Part shown: in pieces, positions 36,562 through 49,042 of the stretch
How positions within the stretch are numbered: position 1 is the first letter of the stretch
Layout of the letters: each line of letters begins with the position of its first letter
From: Adiantum capillus-veneris
Taxonomy: Eukaryota > Streptophyta > Polypodiopsida > Polypodiales > Pteridaceae
Direction: 5' to 3'
Assembly: GCA_014529385.2 (NCBI GenBank)
Contig: CM043971.1
Location: 84,857,340 to 84,921,339, forward strand
DNA length: 64,000 bases
Notes under the pieces: generated by a model
Told to the model about the DNA's origin: nothing
The model's input: the letters and a program-made list of their open reading frames with translations, nothing else
Database searches by the model: none
Made by a program: the position numbers and the translations under genes

Positions 36562-37043
36562 CTGTATATGTAGGGGTTGAAGGAAACCATGCAGTGATGT
36601 AGCCCAGTGCCTTGCCAGTCTGTAAAGCGAGGGGCTAGATGCTGAAAATGATTGAATGAAGGGGGCATTGAGGTCATATTCCTCAACGAGGAAAATTGTA
36701 TCCTGCAAAGGGGAGCCACTTGAAGGGACATTGAGTTCAAGTATCCACCAAGGCACTAGTGTTAACCACCGGCGTCCACTTTTAGTAGTCATGGGCCGGG
36801 CTTGTCGGTCCAATAGGAAAAGGGTAAGAGTGATCACTGACGAGAGGTGCACTCTAACAGGAACATTCAAGGGTTAGTTGGCTAAGCATGGATCCCCAAG
36901 TGTGAATGGGAAAGCTCATATAAAAGTCACCTAAACCTAAAAATCAATCATTCTCTCATTTGTTGCAATTGAAGAGTGCTCTTGTTCCATCTCCATCTCC
37001 TTGTGTGTGTGTGTTCGTGAGAGCGAGAGAGAGAGAGAGAGAG

Positions 37044-37112
<69 letters not shown>

Positions 37113-37344
37113 TCGAGCATTACAAAGGCACGACGACGGCGAGACGGTTGAGTGCGGCACAGCGGTAGCTCCCTCTTCTTCGTGGTGAGGAATCCTCCAC
37201 GAAGGCGAGCTTAGGGCGATGAATGACACACCCTTGCTCTCTTGAGCTTGCTAGATTAGTCTGATTGTGTGCTTGCAACCATTTGTGGCTCGCACACAGT
37301 GTGCGGCAAGTCCCTTGCATTGACACGTGCGACACACGCGCACA
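36562..37344 (+). repeat. Probable 5' LTR of element 2 (left edge undefined)
   Basis: The right edge is set by the PBS starting at 37349, with CGCGCACA as the LTR end. A TATA-like ATATAAAAG lies at 36918-36926. A GA/TG compound tract is at 37020-37111. I could not fix the left end or find a second LTR. Confidence 0.4.
36919..36926 (+). promoter_or_regulatory. TATA-like box of element 2 LTR
   Basis: TATAAAAG about 425 bp before the PBS, the same octamer as in the LTR of element 1. Support is positional only. Confidence 0.35.
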
Positions 37345-37348
37345 TTTT

Positions 37349-37367
37349 TGGCGCCATTGCCGAGGAA
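37349..37367 (+). other. Primer binding site, tRNA-Asp type
   Basis: TGGCGCCATTGCCGAGGAA, differing at about two positions in the first 18 from the tRNA-Asp-type PBS of plant Tat/Athila elements. It lies 4 nt after the LTR end ACA and gives plus-strand orientation. Confidence 0.75.
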
Positions 37368-37369
37368 GT

Positions 37370-38780
37370 GCCTTGCATTAAGCTTGAGTACCACTCTATG
37401 CTCCTTTTTGGTGCATTATGAAATGTAGGAAAGGTAGAGAAAGAAGGTGTGTGACTTGTTGAGAAGGATTTGGTTTTGCTGCAGTGAACTGTTTTTGTTA
37501 ATAAGGTGATGCAATGTATTGTGTTTTCTGTTCATAAGGTCTTAGAATCAAGGTAGTAGAGCTATAATGTTAGTTCCGTAAGGTACAGTAAGTAGATATG
37601 TTAGTTAATTAGTTGTTTTAGTACTGTGTTAGTGTGTAACAATAGCTCTATTAGTTGTAAGTAGGTAGGTTAGGTGTGTGTGTTGTACTCGTGCACGTGG
37701 CGCGGACACGGTGACCTTATCCCAAAAAAACAAAAAAAACAAAAAGAAAATAAAAAATTTAAAGGTAGGACCGGGCTTGAGAATATTTACCAGGCCCAAG
37801 CCCAAGCCCACGCTCAAGCTCAGGCCTCAGTCACCCTTTAAAATTACTTATTTTAGCTTCACGCGTAAGTAAAAATTGACCCTTTTGAGGACCAATGGAG
37901 CTTCGGATAACCGAACGCTGTGCTATAAAGCACACCACAACCCCCTGAGTGATACGCTCGTTTCGAGCTATCACACACTATAATTTAAAAACTGATCGTA
38001 AAAAGACATTAAAAGAAACATAAAAAAACGAGTTAAAACGGGGTGCAAAAGGCCTAAAAACTCAAGCGATTAACCTTCGAGGATATTCATAGACGCTTGT
38101 AGGGTGCCAAAGGCACATGCATCTACGCTCTGGTCGTGTTCTAAAGGCCGAGCAACTAGCGAGCACTTCAACTTACGCGAGTTCTCAATACCCACCTACC
38201 TTAGGTTCCGGGTCCTCGGCAGGGACCCAAGGTAGTAACCACTCAGGACTCACATATTGCGTCCAGTGACTCTTCCTCTGACTACGACGTCATGGAGGGT
38301 TACCCAATGCCTAATCGTGATAGCTCAAGCCAAGACATGCATGCCATGGGTCCACGATCCGGACCGATCCCTATGCCCTTAGAGAGTGTGCACGTGAATA
38401 CTCCATTCACTGCACCCCCTTGACTCTTTAGAGCTATTCCCCTCCGAGGTTATATTACCTGATGGTAGAAGCCTTGCCGAAGTACAATAAGTTGAGTGGT
38501 ATATCATTGCGGCTAGGAAAAAGAAAATTGAGAGCTTACGCAGAGCGGAGAAACAAATAAAGTTAAAAGCAAAAGCCCCTATGTCAGTATCATTGCTAGG
38601 AGAGCAATCGAGTGCTCCTGAATTAGCGAGCTAAGAGTCGACCCATAGAGAGCCACATTGCATCTAGTTCAAAGGACACCCCTAGCACCTCAATCCTAGA
38701 TAGAGCGTTCTTAAATGAGAACTGGGAGTACAAACTACAAACAGAAACTCTAACTGACCTATACAAAGGTCACACCTATC
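37370..38780 (+). other. Element 2 leader and gag N-terminus
   Basis: Non-coding leader with an A-rich run at 37720-37760 and CCAAGC-like repeats at 37790-37830, then degraded coding-like sequence from about 38280. No intact frame. Confidence 0.4.
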
Positions 38781-38782
38781 AC

Positions 38783-40912
38783 GTGGGTTGGTTAGATGTC
38801 CTACAATCCACAACGGGTGCTACTAGTATGGAGGAGCAACAACAAAGAGTTTGTGAGGTCATCCATAGGATTATTGAGCTAGAGAGACAGAACAAGGGGA
38901 TCCACATGCCTTCAATGGGTCTCATGAGATTCTTGCAGGGAAGGCTAAACAACCAACCTTATCGCAAATGGAGACTCCCTCGGGGAGTCCGATAAATCCT
39001 CCATATGTTGTTTCGCCAGGGGTCTCAGTGCAATCTGAGCCCACAAGTGATAGCTTTACCTTTCCAAGTCTAGCTCACCTTTCCCTTGATGACACCACGG
39101 CTACCATGCCTACCTCAATGATGGGCATGCCAAGAAACACGCCATGGGCCTCATTTGTTAGTAAAGCACCACTACATGGTAGCTCAGTGCCTGCAACAGT
39201 ACCTACAAGTGTGTACCAATCATATACACCTATGGGTCCTCCTCCTCATGTAGTCTCTACCCCTCCCATTGTTTCAACAACCTATACTCCATAGCCACAA
39301 CACCTAAGCTCTTATTTCCATGGAACCATACCGGCTAGCATTAGCATGTCACATCCGACGTCTGCTATGCCTATGGCCACGCATATGAGCTTTGGGCCAC
39401 CACATGGCACAACACTATACCAAACGTGGAACCCAAGGGCTTCCTATGCGCCCAAGCCCAATGCCAATACCTACTCCACATGTAGTCTCTGGAGCGCCTT
39501 CACCCACGGTGCCTGCTCACTTAGGTGACTTGGCAACATTTGCTCAAGCTATCGGTCGATCTATTGCTAAGAATATGCGTAACATCCTGATAGAGAGCCT
39601 AGAAGTAAGGCAGTACAAATAGCCAAGCTCACATAAAAATTTAGTGGAGACAGGGATGTAAGAAAGCCTTTCAAAGTGTTTGAACAAATATGCGATTCTC
39701 TAGGAGAACACACTGACTTGCATAAGAGTAATGCTTTAAGCCTAACCTTAAGTGCGAAGGCAAGGGATTGGTATAGAACCCTAAGGGTGGAAGAAAAAAC
39801 GATTTACCTACTCTTAGGAGACTGTTCTTGAAAGAATACATACGAGAGGGAGTGCTTTGGGGTGTAGCCTCTCAGCTCCAGAAAGCCCAACGAGAGGAAG
39901 GACAGTCAGTGAGAGACTTTATTAGTCGCTTAAAGCATTTGAATTCTCGTTGTAATCCAAATGAGCGCTTCAATAATAATCAATTGCTTGATAGATTTAT
40001 TAGGGGATTACGACGTGAGGATATCTACAATGGCCTACTCATTAGAGATATCACAACTTGGGAAGCAATCACCACCAATGTGATCCAGTTGGAGGATAAT
40101 TTAATGATTCAAGGAGAAAGAGTGTCTGTTGAGCCTAAATCTATTAGCTCGCAAGCATCGGAGCATCAGCCAATGATCCTAAAGTCTATTGCTAAGGAGC
40201 CAAAGATATCTTAGATGACTTAGCAGATCTCACCAAGGCCATTCAAGAGAGTCTTAGAGACAATCGTGCTCCACTAAACAATCATATGTATCCAAGAAGG
40301 GAGCAACAATGGTGCTCAGTATGCTATGGTCCGCATAGTACCAGTGAATGCCCTACTTTTAGAGTGAAATTCAATGGGAATTGCAATGCCTGTGCGAGGT
40401 ATGGTCATCAATCTAAGGATTGCATAGTATTTAAGCGCACGATGGCCAATAGACCAACCTTAGAACGGATAGACACACCTCAAGTGCCTGCATTGATGCC
40501 GGCCCCACCTCTTGAACAAACATCACAACACATGGTCCCTAGGGCCCAAAATGTTGTTCAAACAATACCCTTACCACCTCCAGTGCTAGGACCGCAACCA
40601 CCACATCTTAGAATCACGTCTGTGAATCAAGTCGGTTGTGAGTCATCTATTGCTTATTTGGAAGTCTGTGAGGAAAATATAGACCCTAATATTGCCTATG
40701 GGATTGATGTGCTTGAAGAAAGTCCACAATACTATATGGAGGACTATTGGGGACAAGTCAAACCTGTTTATCAAGTAGCTGCTCTTGCTGCAAGAGGCCA
40801 AAATATCAATTACACTGTCAAGAGACCACCTCTTCAATGCTATGAGTGTGGAGGTCCAATTCGTGTGGCCGAGTGTCCTATTAGGCTACAAAATAATGCC
40901 ACACTAATGTAA
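38783..40912 (+). pseudogene. Element 2 gag with CCHC zinc knuckles
   Basis: Frames 38783-38995 and 38968-39294 are N-terminal and P/T/S-rich. The gag core runs through ALSLTLSAKARDWYRTL (about 39730-39785) and 39828-40214 (DFISRLKHLNSRCNPNERF, LLDRFIRGLRREDIYNGLL), typical of retrotransposon gag. The frame 40286-40912 holds a variant knuckle CSVCYGPHSTSEC, a canonical CCHC knuckle CNACARYGHQSKDC, and a third CYECGG block lacking its His. Stops at about 39610, 39830 and 40214 break it. Gag would form the virus-like particle and bind element RNA. Confidence 0.75.
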
Positions 40913-40956
40913 ACCAATCAAGCGAGCACGTCTACACTGCCGATACTCATGTGTAA

Positions 40957-41544
40957 TTGATGTGGCATAGATCATTTGATTGCCAATGTCCAAATAATCC
41001 AAATGCACCAAAGATCACGCCTTTAAACTTGATTGAGGTTACCAAGGAGCCATCACAAAGTACACCTGTGGTACCAGTAAATGTACTAACACGATCGATG
41101 TTCCAAAAACAAAGTTATATTCTTGAAGAAAGAGACACGGCATCAATTGCCCAATCTCAGAAGAAGAAGAAAACACGAAGGAAGAGATCGCAAAAAGCAG
41201 CGAAGTCAGACCCCAGTTCAAAGACCAACATAGGGACTGGTGACGACCATATATATTAACGATGTTGAAGAGGATTCTGATTCAGGTGAAACCATGGAGA
41301 CCAAAACGACCACTAGAAAAGAAACCAATAAGGAAGATCGTCATGAGTCACAATGGCCAGGATCCAAGAAGAAGATAGGAACTTATCCAAACCCTACAGA
41401 GGAGATCGAGCGGGTCAAGCAATTAAGAAGTTTGGTAGAAGATACCGAAAGGGATCTAGAGCTAGCACACACCTAGACAGATCCAGATTACAGACACAGT
41501 GTTTCCTACGCAACAACAGCCTCACCAAGTCCATAGACCCTTAG
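40957..41544 (+). pseudogene. Element 2 gag-protease spacer
   Basis: Charged, lysine-rich frames (QKKKKTRRKRSQKAAK at about 41160) and an E/K/T-rich acidic stretch. No domain. They continue the gag polyprotein in shifting frames. Confidence 0.4.
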
Positions 41545-41989
41545 CCATACCTAGTGTCATCCAAGAAGAAAGTGACAAAGTATGGGAAAGTGGGCGTACT
41601 CACTTCTTGTTGGAAAGAATGTTTACAAAGGGACTACCTGATCCTCTCGAAGAATGAAGATCCCATCTTCCCCACATCAAGGGACTGAAGACCAAAAGAT
41701 GCCGTTAAATATTGCCAAATTGATGGATTTCATGGCTTCAGAAGTCAGAACCACCATGATATCATGTCCAAACTATATGGAGACCCTGAGCTATTCTTAG
41801 CTCTTTGAGCTTTCGTCAATGGAGAACTGAAGGTCGGGCTACCACAATTTGCACAGATGGATGGAGTTAGGGAGAAGCCAATAGAGACAACCCAACTTAG
41901 ATGAGAACCTTGTTGTAGAAATACATGTTAACAAGTTGGGACAATACTTTGAGAGCGATGAATCCAATGCAACCATACCAATCACTACC

Positions 41990-42282
41990 AAGGGATTAAC
42001 TGTGAAGGGAATTCGTGATGGTGGCGCTGGGTTAGCATTGTGACTAAAAATTGTTGGGAAACTATGGGAAGACCTCACCTTGGGACCACAACCATAGTAG
42101 TAAAGATGGCCAATGGGTCTATTGTTAAACCTATTGGGATGCTAGAAGATCTCAAGATCAAGATCTTTGGACATAAAATAAGAAATACCTTTATTGTTAT
42201 GGATTTCTCCAAGCACACTATGGCATCTGAGATGATCTTAGGACGTCCTTTCATGAGGGAAGCAAAAATGGTGCATGATTAG
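41990..42282 (+). pseudogene. Element 2 retropepsin
   Basis: GIRDGGAGLAL around 42006-42042 is the catalytic-site region, with DGG in place of DSG or DTG as in some plant gypsy proteases, and is followed by a stop. In the next frame, MANGSIVKPIGMLEDLKIKIFG, FIVMDFSKHTMASEM and ILGRPFMREAKMVHD complete the domain. It is broken by the frame change. Confidence 0.7.
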
Positions 42283-43440
42283 TCTAAAAACCATGTCTAC
42301 TTGCAGTTCAAAGACTCTATCATTCAAGTGGATCTTGTAACTGGTTGGGCACATCCTCTAGAAAACAGTTTATAATTGATCATAGATTTGACACCACAGT
42401 TCACTCAGCCCCATTGTAGTATTGTTACACATGTAAAATGGACACTGATGTTGGGGAAGATTCTCCTTATATGAATGTACTACCTGGGATGACTGAGTCG
42501 GACAATGTGGATTGGGTCCACTTAGCAGCAACCATAGACACTTCGGGGAACAGAGGGATAACCTGGGTAACACCTGAGAGGGATGAAATGCCACCACTCG
42601 TACCCTTAAATATGCTAGAAACAATGCATATAGCTTCTGACAAGACTCATCCTAATATAACAAAGAAAACATACAAGTGGGTCCTTAAATCTTCTTTAGC
42701 GACCATGATTGATGCTAAAAAACAGGAGCCTTGTAAGAAACATCCCACTCGTTCCAAGAAATGTAAGGAAACGTGACGTTGGATTCCTCAAAAACTATTG
42801 GAAGCCCAAAGCTACTATGAAGGAAATGATCAAATCTGGGTGCCAAAACATAAATTGTGCTCTTACCTGTCACCTCTGACCCATGTGATCCCAATCCTAT
42901 AGCTCCAAAACGAATTGATGATCGTGGAAAGAAAAAAATCACAGAATGCTACACACCTATTCCAGAGCTAGTTTGGGTTCCAAGGAAAAACCAATCTATT
43001 CGGCCTAGCTCAGGAACAGGGAGGTCAAATGAAGCTTCTTGCTCTTCATGTAGTTCCTATACGGAAATAGAAGCTTCGATACAACCTCTACCTACCATTG
43101 TACATATCCATACAAACAAGGAAGAGTTTGCACCTCCTGTTGTAAATTCACCACCTACAACAACGTTGCAAATAAAATCATGGGAGAGTACCTTACCACC
43201 CTTGCAACTAGATGAATGCATAGGGCGGTCGAAAACTATTGGTTAAATCCTTCACCCATAACAACTTGGAACAATTGGTTTCAAAGGGTGACGACATCGT
43301 TCCAAAAGGTATGATCTACCCAAGGAAGGGGGGAGTCTTCATTCACATCAGCCTATTGAATTATTTCCCTCTTACCCTTCTTTCTCTGACCCTTGAGCTT
43401 TCCGATTTTAGGGATTGTATATATATAGATATATAGTAAC
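42283..43440 (+). pseudogene. Element 2 post-protease tail
   Basis: Shifting frames (42438-42776, 42857-43246) of mixed composition, including IWVPK and VWVPRK motifs at about 42835 and 42975. No RT blocks seen. A short AT stretch with TATATATAGATATATAG ends it near 43435. Confidence 0.35.
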
Positions 43441-44866
43441 TAACCAGCCTAGTTTTTTTTTTAAAGAAAAAAAAAAGAAAAAAGAAAATAGTAAAGAGCA
43501 AGAGCAATTAGCAAGCCAGTGTGCACAATACTAGTCAAAATCATTGACCCAGACCTACGCATGTCACATCCCGGTACACTGAAACAGAAACCTATGTCAT
43601 CAAACACCTTTGATCCTCATCACTCGAGTGAGGGTAGGTAGGATTAGTACGATATAAGTGTTTCTGTTTTAGAGTTTAGTGATTAGCAACATTCTTTTTT
43701 CCCACTGTTGTGCCTCTGGAAGGTGGATGTTTGGTGGTGCCTATTGTGCAGTTTGTGACTACATAAGGATGCCTTCGAAGGACAACAGCAATGAACGACA
43801 ACCCCATCTCAATTTAAGTTATTGGGAATCCCAGTAGACAAGAACCCAATCGTGTTTAAGATGAGCAGATTACCACTCCCAGTGGCAAAATTCAAGCCAT
43901 ACTTCCATTGGTAACGAACGAGTCATCTTCCAAAAATGCCAGTAGAAAAAATAGGTTTGGTGAATTTCGATAACTATAGTCTGCATTATAGGTCAGCAGA
44001 ATCCACAGTCAAAACCCAATCCATTGTGTTTCCATCAAGATCAACATCCAAGAAAATCGGCACAGCTAGCCCCCAAAAAACCAAAGTACAGAAGCAGTTT
44101 GCAAAAATTGTGATGACTCAAATGTACTTTCGTCTACATTTAATTGTACAATAAGTATCGGTCAGATTCCCAACTACCATACATTTAACCATGTCAGAAA
44201 GCATAGTATTGGTCACTACTCGGAAGTAGATTTGTAGTAGCCACCATCATACAGAAACAACCAAACTTTATTACCACCTCCCAAGACCGTCATTTTGCTG
44301 CTAATCCCCAAGAATCGAATGTCAGGCTTGTTGTACTCATTTTTTTACCAAAACCAAAGCAATCTTTACCGAATCCTAACGCCCCAAAGCAGCGTTATAT
44401 GTAGATAGTGAGTTAAGAGCTTTCTAGATATACCAGAAGTAAGCCTCTACATTTTTATCCAATTACCAACATTGGAATTATTCCAGCTTTATTGTGTATG
44501 TGTGATATTGTGTGCATGTGTTCCAAACCAAACCCCTTTATCCAACAATGTCTATGTAGGGAGAGCCTCTCATTACAACAGATATGCAATTACTCAGTGC
44601 AAAAGCTTCCTACATAAAATACAACCCTTTTATCATAACTGAGTGCTTAATTCTAATGACACTACCAAAGCTACCTTAAAAATCTTCAGTTTCCCTACCC
44701 ATGGTGATTGATGGGTTAGTTGCCCGGCACCATTTGGGTGTCTCAATGCTCGAATGGAGCTAACTTCGACAATATAGCTAACCTCTAATGCACCGCTCTC
44801 GTGCAACATTGTTTTGTATCATATTTGGATAAAGCTCAACCAACCTTTGCTTCAAATTAAGATTCG
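43441..44866. other. Spacer between element 2 and LINE 2, no gene seen
   Basis: It contains an A-rich run (43452-43490) and short open frames only. No similarity to the 5' LTR of element 2 was noticed, so no 3' LTR is called. Confidence 0.4.
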
Positions 44867-44901
<35 letters not shown>

Positions 44902-44946
44902 CGCACGCGTGCGTGCACGCACGCAATGAGAGAGAGAGAGAGAGAT
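44867..44946 (+). repeat. Compound (TG)n-(CG/CA)n-(GA)n microsatellite at the LINE 2 3' end
   Basis: GT repeats, a GCGCGTGCGCACGCGTG-type alternating block, then GA repeats directly abutting the 3' end of LINE 2 (which is transcribed leftward). Some LINE clades end in short tandem repeats rather than poly-A; this tract may be such a tail or a pre-existing target. Confidence 0.85.
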
Positions 44947-45183
44947 GAAATGAAATGTTATATTAACGTCTTCATAAGGCCAAAATGACCTATGAGACCA
45001 GAAAGTTACAATGTGGTGGATCTGATATAAAGTCAAAGTAACAAAAATGACAATGACAAAATAAAGTGACAGAATAAAATGCTATGGAATCTGAAACAGC
45101 TAGGTGTGATCTAAGCAGAAAGGTGGGATACCTAAATCACAGATCACAAAAGATCCAGCTAGGTGGGATAGCTAAATCACAGA

Positions 45184-45594
45184 TCATAAAAGATCCAGCA
45201 TCGGTCTCTGGCGGATCTCATCAATCTCCTCCATGGTCAATAGCCTGACCGGGCGTCGTGCATGTTGGGCCAAAGTGATCCGAATCCTCTGATGCAACCT
45301 CTGTCGATGTTGTGTAGTCCTCCACAGTCGTGGGCATCTGGATCTCCCTAGCTCGGTCACTCGGTCGATCAGTGTGCCTCTGGTGTGAGGCGGCGAGCTC
45401 TCCTGTGGTAGTAGCTCCTTCGGGTGTCCAGTGTCTGCTCTAAAGAAGTCTGTGATCCGTCTCTGAGACTGGCTAGCCTCTCCTCTCATCAGGCTCTCTC
45501 TGTGTCTGCGCGGCTCGAGCAAAAACAGACCCAAGCATCTCTGATACTCGTATCGCATGACTCTGGAGAGTGGTCCAAAGCCCTCTCTAAACAA
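45184..45594 (-). pseudogene. LINE 2 ORF2 C-terminal part
   Basis: An arginine-rich frame of 136 codons (LFLLEPRRHRESL, RQRLHQRIRITLAQHARRP) in the position of the C-terminal region after RT. It contains QRRITDFF at 45442-45465, which fits the PCNA-interacting (PIP) consensus Q..[ILM]..FF. PIP motifs are known in the ORF2 protein of L1 elements. Between 45600 and 46178 the coding strand is frameshifted. Confidence 0.5.
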
Positions 45595-46178
45595 GCAGTG
45601 GAAGCGGCCGCGTATCTCTTAGTAGACGGGGCAGTGGCATGTGTAGTGCAACTCTGTCTCAGGCTCTAGGTCACATAGGAGGCATGTCCTTGCCTCTGCT
45701 GGTACTCTGGTGTATCTCCCGGTCTCTATCCACAGCTAGTGTGAAGATGTGCATATCTGGCCAATAGCACACCAAATCCCATGAGACAAGTGGGTGTCCA
45801 TGTATCTATGTCTCGTCACAAAACCGTCCTACATAAGCTGGAGAAGATGCTCTCTGTAGAAAGTCATCTTGGTGCCCAGCTCTTGTGCTGGCTGTATCCA
45901 TGTCCTCCTGATGTCTAGCTGAGCCAGGTCCTGGCAGATGAGCCTGGTGATCTCGGACTGTGAGAATCAGAGAGGGTGCATCCAGTGAGTACTAGAAGGG
46001 GGGCAGTGTGTCTATGCTGAACCCATGCACCTAAAACCATGATGTCATCTCCTCATACCAGCATGTTGTATCTCCCTGCATGGCTAACTGTCGAGAGGAC
46101 TCAAGTGCAAGGCGGGCAGATCTGTTTCTAGGTAGTTCCCAAATGCGGTGTATGAAGGAGACAGATCTGGTGAGCGCC

Positions 46179-47467
46179 TCAACCACTAGTGGGGGGGGGG
46201 GGGGGGGGGGGGGGGGCAGCTAGCTCTGCTCGTATAATGGCACGTGGTACTGAAGCCTTGGCTCTAATGAGCCGTGAGATCATAGAGACTAGTGGCTTCT
46301 CCATGTCCTCCCATCCATCAGTGCAACCTGTCCTCCCATGATGGTCCAATGAAGGTCCCCAATCCTCAACTCCATAGAGCAATGCAGAAGCCATCCGGGT
46401 GTCAAAGAGCCAGAGCTTCGTCCGAGGCTCCTGAAACTGAACATGTGAACACATCCTGTGCAATCTACCCAATGTTGCATGGGCTCTGGTCAATCTAGTC
46501 TCTGCTGCTGTTCTCAATGAAAATGCTGGTCCACTAAAAACTACTCCAAGGTAGGTGTAAGCATCTATATACTCCACTGTCTCCTGGCCGTATGTGAATG
46601 CGGACGCTGACCTCCTGATCCACTGTGGGGTCGTAGTAAATACCATGACCTTGGTTTTACCAAGGTTGACAGACAAGCCACTTTCATGGGCAAAGCTATG
46701 CAAAGCATCCAAGTGACGGTGCATCCCCTCTGGAGAGTCGGAGATCAACACAATATCATCAGCATATAACAATAGTGGGATCCATGTTCCTGCCAGTTGT
46801 GCACCTCTATCACCATCTCTCTCAATGTAGTCAGAAACCTCATCCACGTACATACCAAACAGAATAGGAGAGAGCGGGCAACCCTGCTTCACCCCAATAG
46901 TGGAATGAACCGCTGTAGATAGGCCCTTTGAGGTGCTACATGCCCCACTACTGACCTGTACAGTGCCATGACCCCCCAAATGAGCTCTGTGGGTACTCCC
47001 ATCTCCTGTAATCTGCGCATCAATCTAACTCTGGGTACGATGTCAAATGCTTTGCGGAAGTCCACAAAGCTACAATAGATCGGTCTCCCATGTGATCTGC
47101 CCTCCTCAATGATGGTTCGGAGTGTCAAGATATGGTCAAGAGTAGAAAAACCTCTCCTGAATCCTGCATGCCCGACTGCGTGTATCCCTTCCTTCTCTGT
47201 CCGTCTACTCAACTACTGCTCAAGAATGGATGCGTACAACCATGCCAATGTGTGTCCGATCATGATAGTGCAATAATTCCTAGGCTCCATAGGGTCTCCC
47301 AGCTTGAAGATAGGTACAATAGTAGATAGGCTCCAAGTATCAAGCAAGCCCTCACACATGGCACGGTTAAACATAACTGCTAGGAGCTCTGCTAGTAGAT
47401 CTCTGGCATGCATGGGTGGGTGAATACTTCCAATATTTGCCAGCCAGCTATTTCTAAGTACCTTCAA
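46179..47467 (-). pseudogene. LINE 2 reverse transcriptase
   Basis: Blocks in order on the minus strand: WSLSTIVPIFKLGDPMEPRNY (47213-47467), AGFRRGFSTLDHILTLR and VDFRKAFDIVPR (46889-47212), then GVKQGCPLSPILFGMYVDEV, the catalytic YADD and SVNLGKTKVMVF (46179-46979). Frame changes between the three frames inactivate it. The 266-codon frame ends in a run of prolines encoded by the G26 tract at 46191-46216, which probably expanded after insertion. Confidence 0.85.
46191..46216 (+). repeat. (G)26 homopolymer in LINE 2
   Basis: Twenty-six consecutive G (C on the LINE coding strand). It produces the polyproline end of the RT frame. Confidence 0.95.
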
Positions 47468-47470
47468 AGT

Positions 47471-48604
47471 TCAGTGCTTAGTGTTAAGACAATTTAAGCC
47501 CTCTCATTTTTCCTTTTATCCACCAGGTTTTGCTCGATTTTTGTTCACTTTAAAGTATTTTTGACCAGAGAAAAGAAACATTTCCTCAACCATGTGTCGA
47601 GATGATTTGTTAGATAATATCTATACACAATCATCAGTGCTAAAACTGAGATTGTCAAACCTTTCCAGCTTCGGGAAGATGGAACATGAAATTCCTATGC
47701 AGAAATAAATGCCACCTCCTCCTAGGAACCGTAGGTTGCGAGGAGATCAAATGAAAGCAGACATCAAAATTGCCAAAAGTAAGAGAGAAATTTTACAAAA
47801 CGATGCATCAGAGAAAAAATGGTGGAGGAAAAAATCTTAGATGGTAATGAAGACCCATTGAAATTCTGACGGAGGTCAACCGTCACAGAAACTCATTCCA
47901 TATGGATAAATGATGGACCAGCCATTGGAACTGCATCAAGGGATGACACAGGCGCAAAATCAATCACAGCAATACCTTCATCGTAACTCCGGGCAGAGTT
48001 AGTGCATTTTTCAAGGACACAAGTTCAAAATTTCCGACCAATTTGGAGGGTCGCCTTAAAGGAGAGCGAATAAACTCCAAAAAACTGGGTGATTATCAAG
48101 GCTCCCCTTTTTTCCATTCGTTCCTAAAAATGTTTTGGGTGAACAATGGTGGCTGGAGGCTTTTTTCCCCTTGTCAGCTTATCGGCTGTAGCCCAAAAAT
48201 GTAAAAAAGTAGTACCTTCACCAAATTCAAGCGTAGCCACCAGGAAGTGAAAATAGAGCATGTTCGCATATCAAGGCATTCCTGTTGCTAGTCATATAGC
48301 CATGATCCTTCTCATGTGAAGGTGGATGGGGCGACAACAGCCTGCAACGCTAGCAACTTTCCGCTCGTCTCATCAGTTGGCAATAGAGCAAGGACTCACT
48401 GTTGTCAAACCTTCTGTGCTTCCAAAGTCCAACTAGGGACCAATTCGAAGTGAAAAAGGGTAGCATAAGCACTAGCAGCAGAAAGTGAGTGCGCATGACA
48501 ATCCAGATCTGAAGGGAAACTCTCCATCACATAGGCTAACCATAGAGAAGAACAGCAAGAGTGCACAAAATCGTGAAAAAGTGAGAATTTTCTCTAACGG
48601 TCTA
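47471..48604. other. Intergenic, no gene seen
   Basis: No open frame over 60 codons on either strand and no repeat recognised. It is the spacer between LINE 2 and the 3' end of BRM. Confidence 0.5.
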
Positions 48605-48702
48605 ACCTCATACAAAAGAACCGTAACGGATACTTAAATCCATCTAATGAATTTGCTCTTAAACCTCATACACACGAACCATAACAGATACTTAAATCCA
48701 TC
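48605..48702 (+). repeat. Imperfect 42-bp direct repeat with 56-bp period near the BRM 3' end
   Basis: Bases 48605-48646 and 48661-48702 share most positions (AACCTCATACA and GATACTTAAATCCATC in both). They lie about 340-440 bp beyond the BRM stop codon. Confidence 0.75.
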
Positions 48703-48808
48703 CACATCCATCTCCAATATAAAAAATTTAAAAGACAAAACATTGGCCGAATTCTTTGCCAGCATCTGCAGGTCATCGATAATACATTTGTTACCTTGGA
48801 ACTTTGAA

Positions 48809-48814
48809 TTTATT
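48809..48814 (-). terminator. Possible BRM polyadenylation signal
   Basis: AATAAA on the minus strand, about 230 bp downstream of the BRM stop codon, within the normal range for a plant 3' UTR. Plant signals are loose, so other sites could be used. Confidence 0.3.
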
Positions 48815-49042
48815 ACCACTTTCCTTGAGCACAAAAGCAAAAAAATGACTATTTTATATTTAGACAAGTAGAGACCAGGCGATGGAACACGTTACATTAC
48901 CTTTTGATGACTGTGTACATTTTTGCGATGTTATACAACAGATATAGTGGAGGGTAAGGTAAAGGTCAGCATGTGTGCAAATTGACCTTAAAAAATGAAT
49001 AGAAGAAGGAAAGGTGAAGAGAGAGGGAAATTACAAATTTAC

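Larger units (their letters stand above)
37345..43440 (+). mobile_element. Element 2: Ty3/gypsy element with gag and protease only
   Basis: The order is PBS (37349-37367), leader (37370-38300), gag with zinc knuckles (about 38780-40912), spacer, protease (about 41990-42282) and a non-conserved tail to about 43440. The protease part resembles that of element 1 (ILGRPFMRE against ILGRPFMRH), so the two elements are related. No RT, RNase H or integrase block is visible before LINE 2, so it is either 3'-truncated or a non-autonomous derivative. Confidence 0.7.
44947..47470 (-). mobile_element. LINE 2: 5'-truncated non-LTR retrotransposon, different clade
   Basis: The RT sequence (GVKQGCPLSPILF, LLLYADDIVLIS, CSFVDFRKAFDIVPR) differs clearly from LINE 1 (SVRQGCPLAPFLF, FADDSALY). 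It runs leftward from about 47470, where it is truncated inside the RT N-terminal part, to about 44947. No poly-A tail is seen; it ends at a GA/TG repeat. Clade is not assigned. Confidence 0.8.

Noticed and set aside
46195-46260. Polyproline C-terminus as a real feature of LINE 2 RT
   Set aside because: It coincides with a G26 homopolymer beyond the RT blocks and is best explained by tract expansion.
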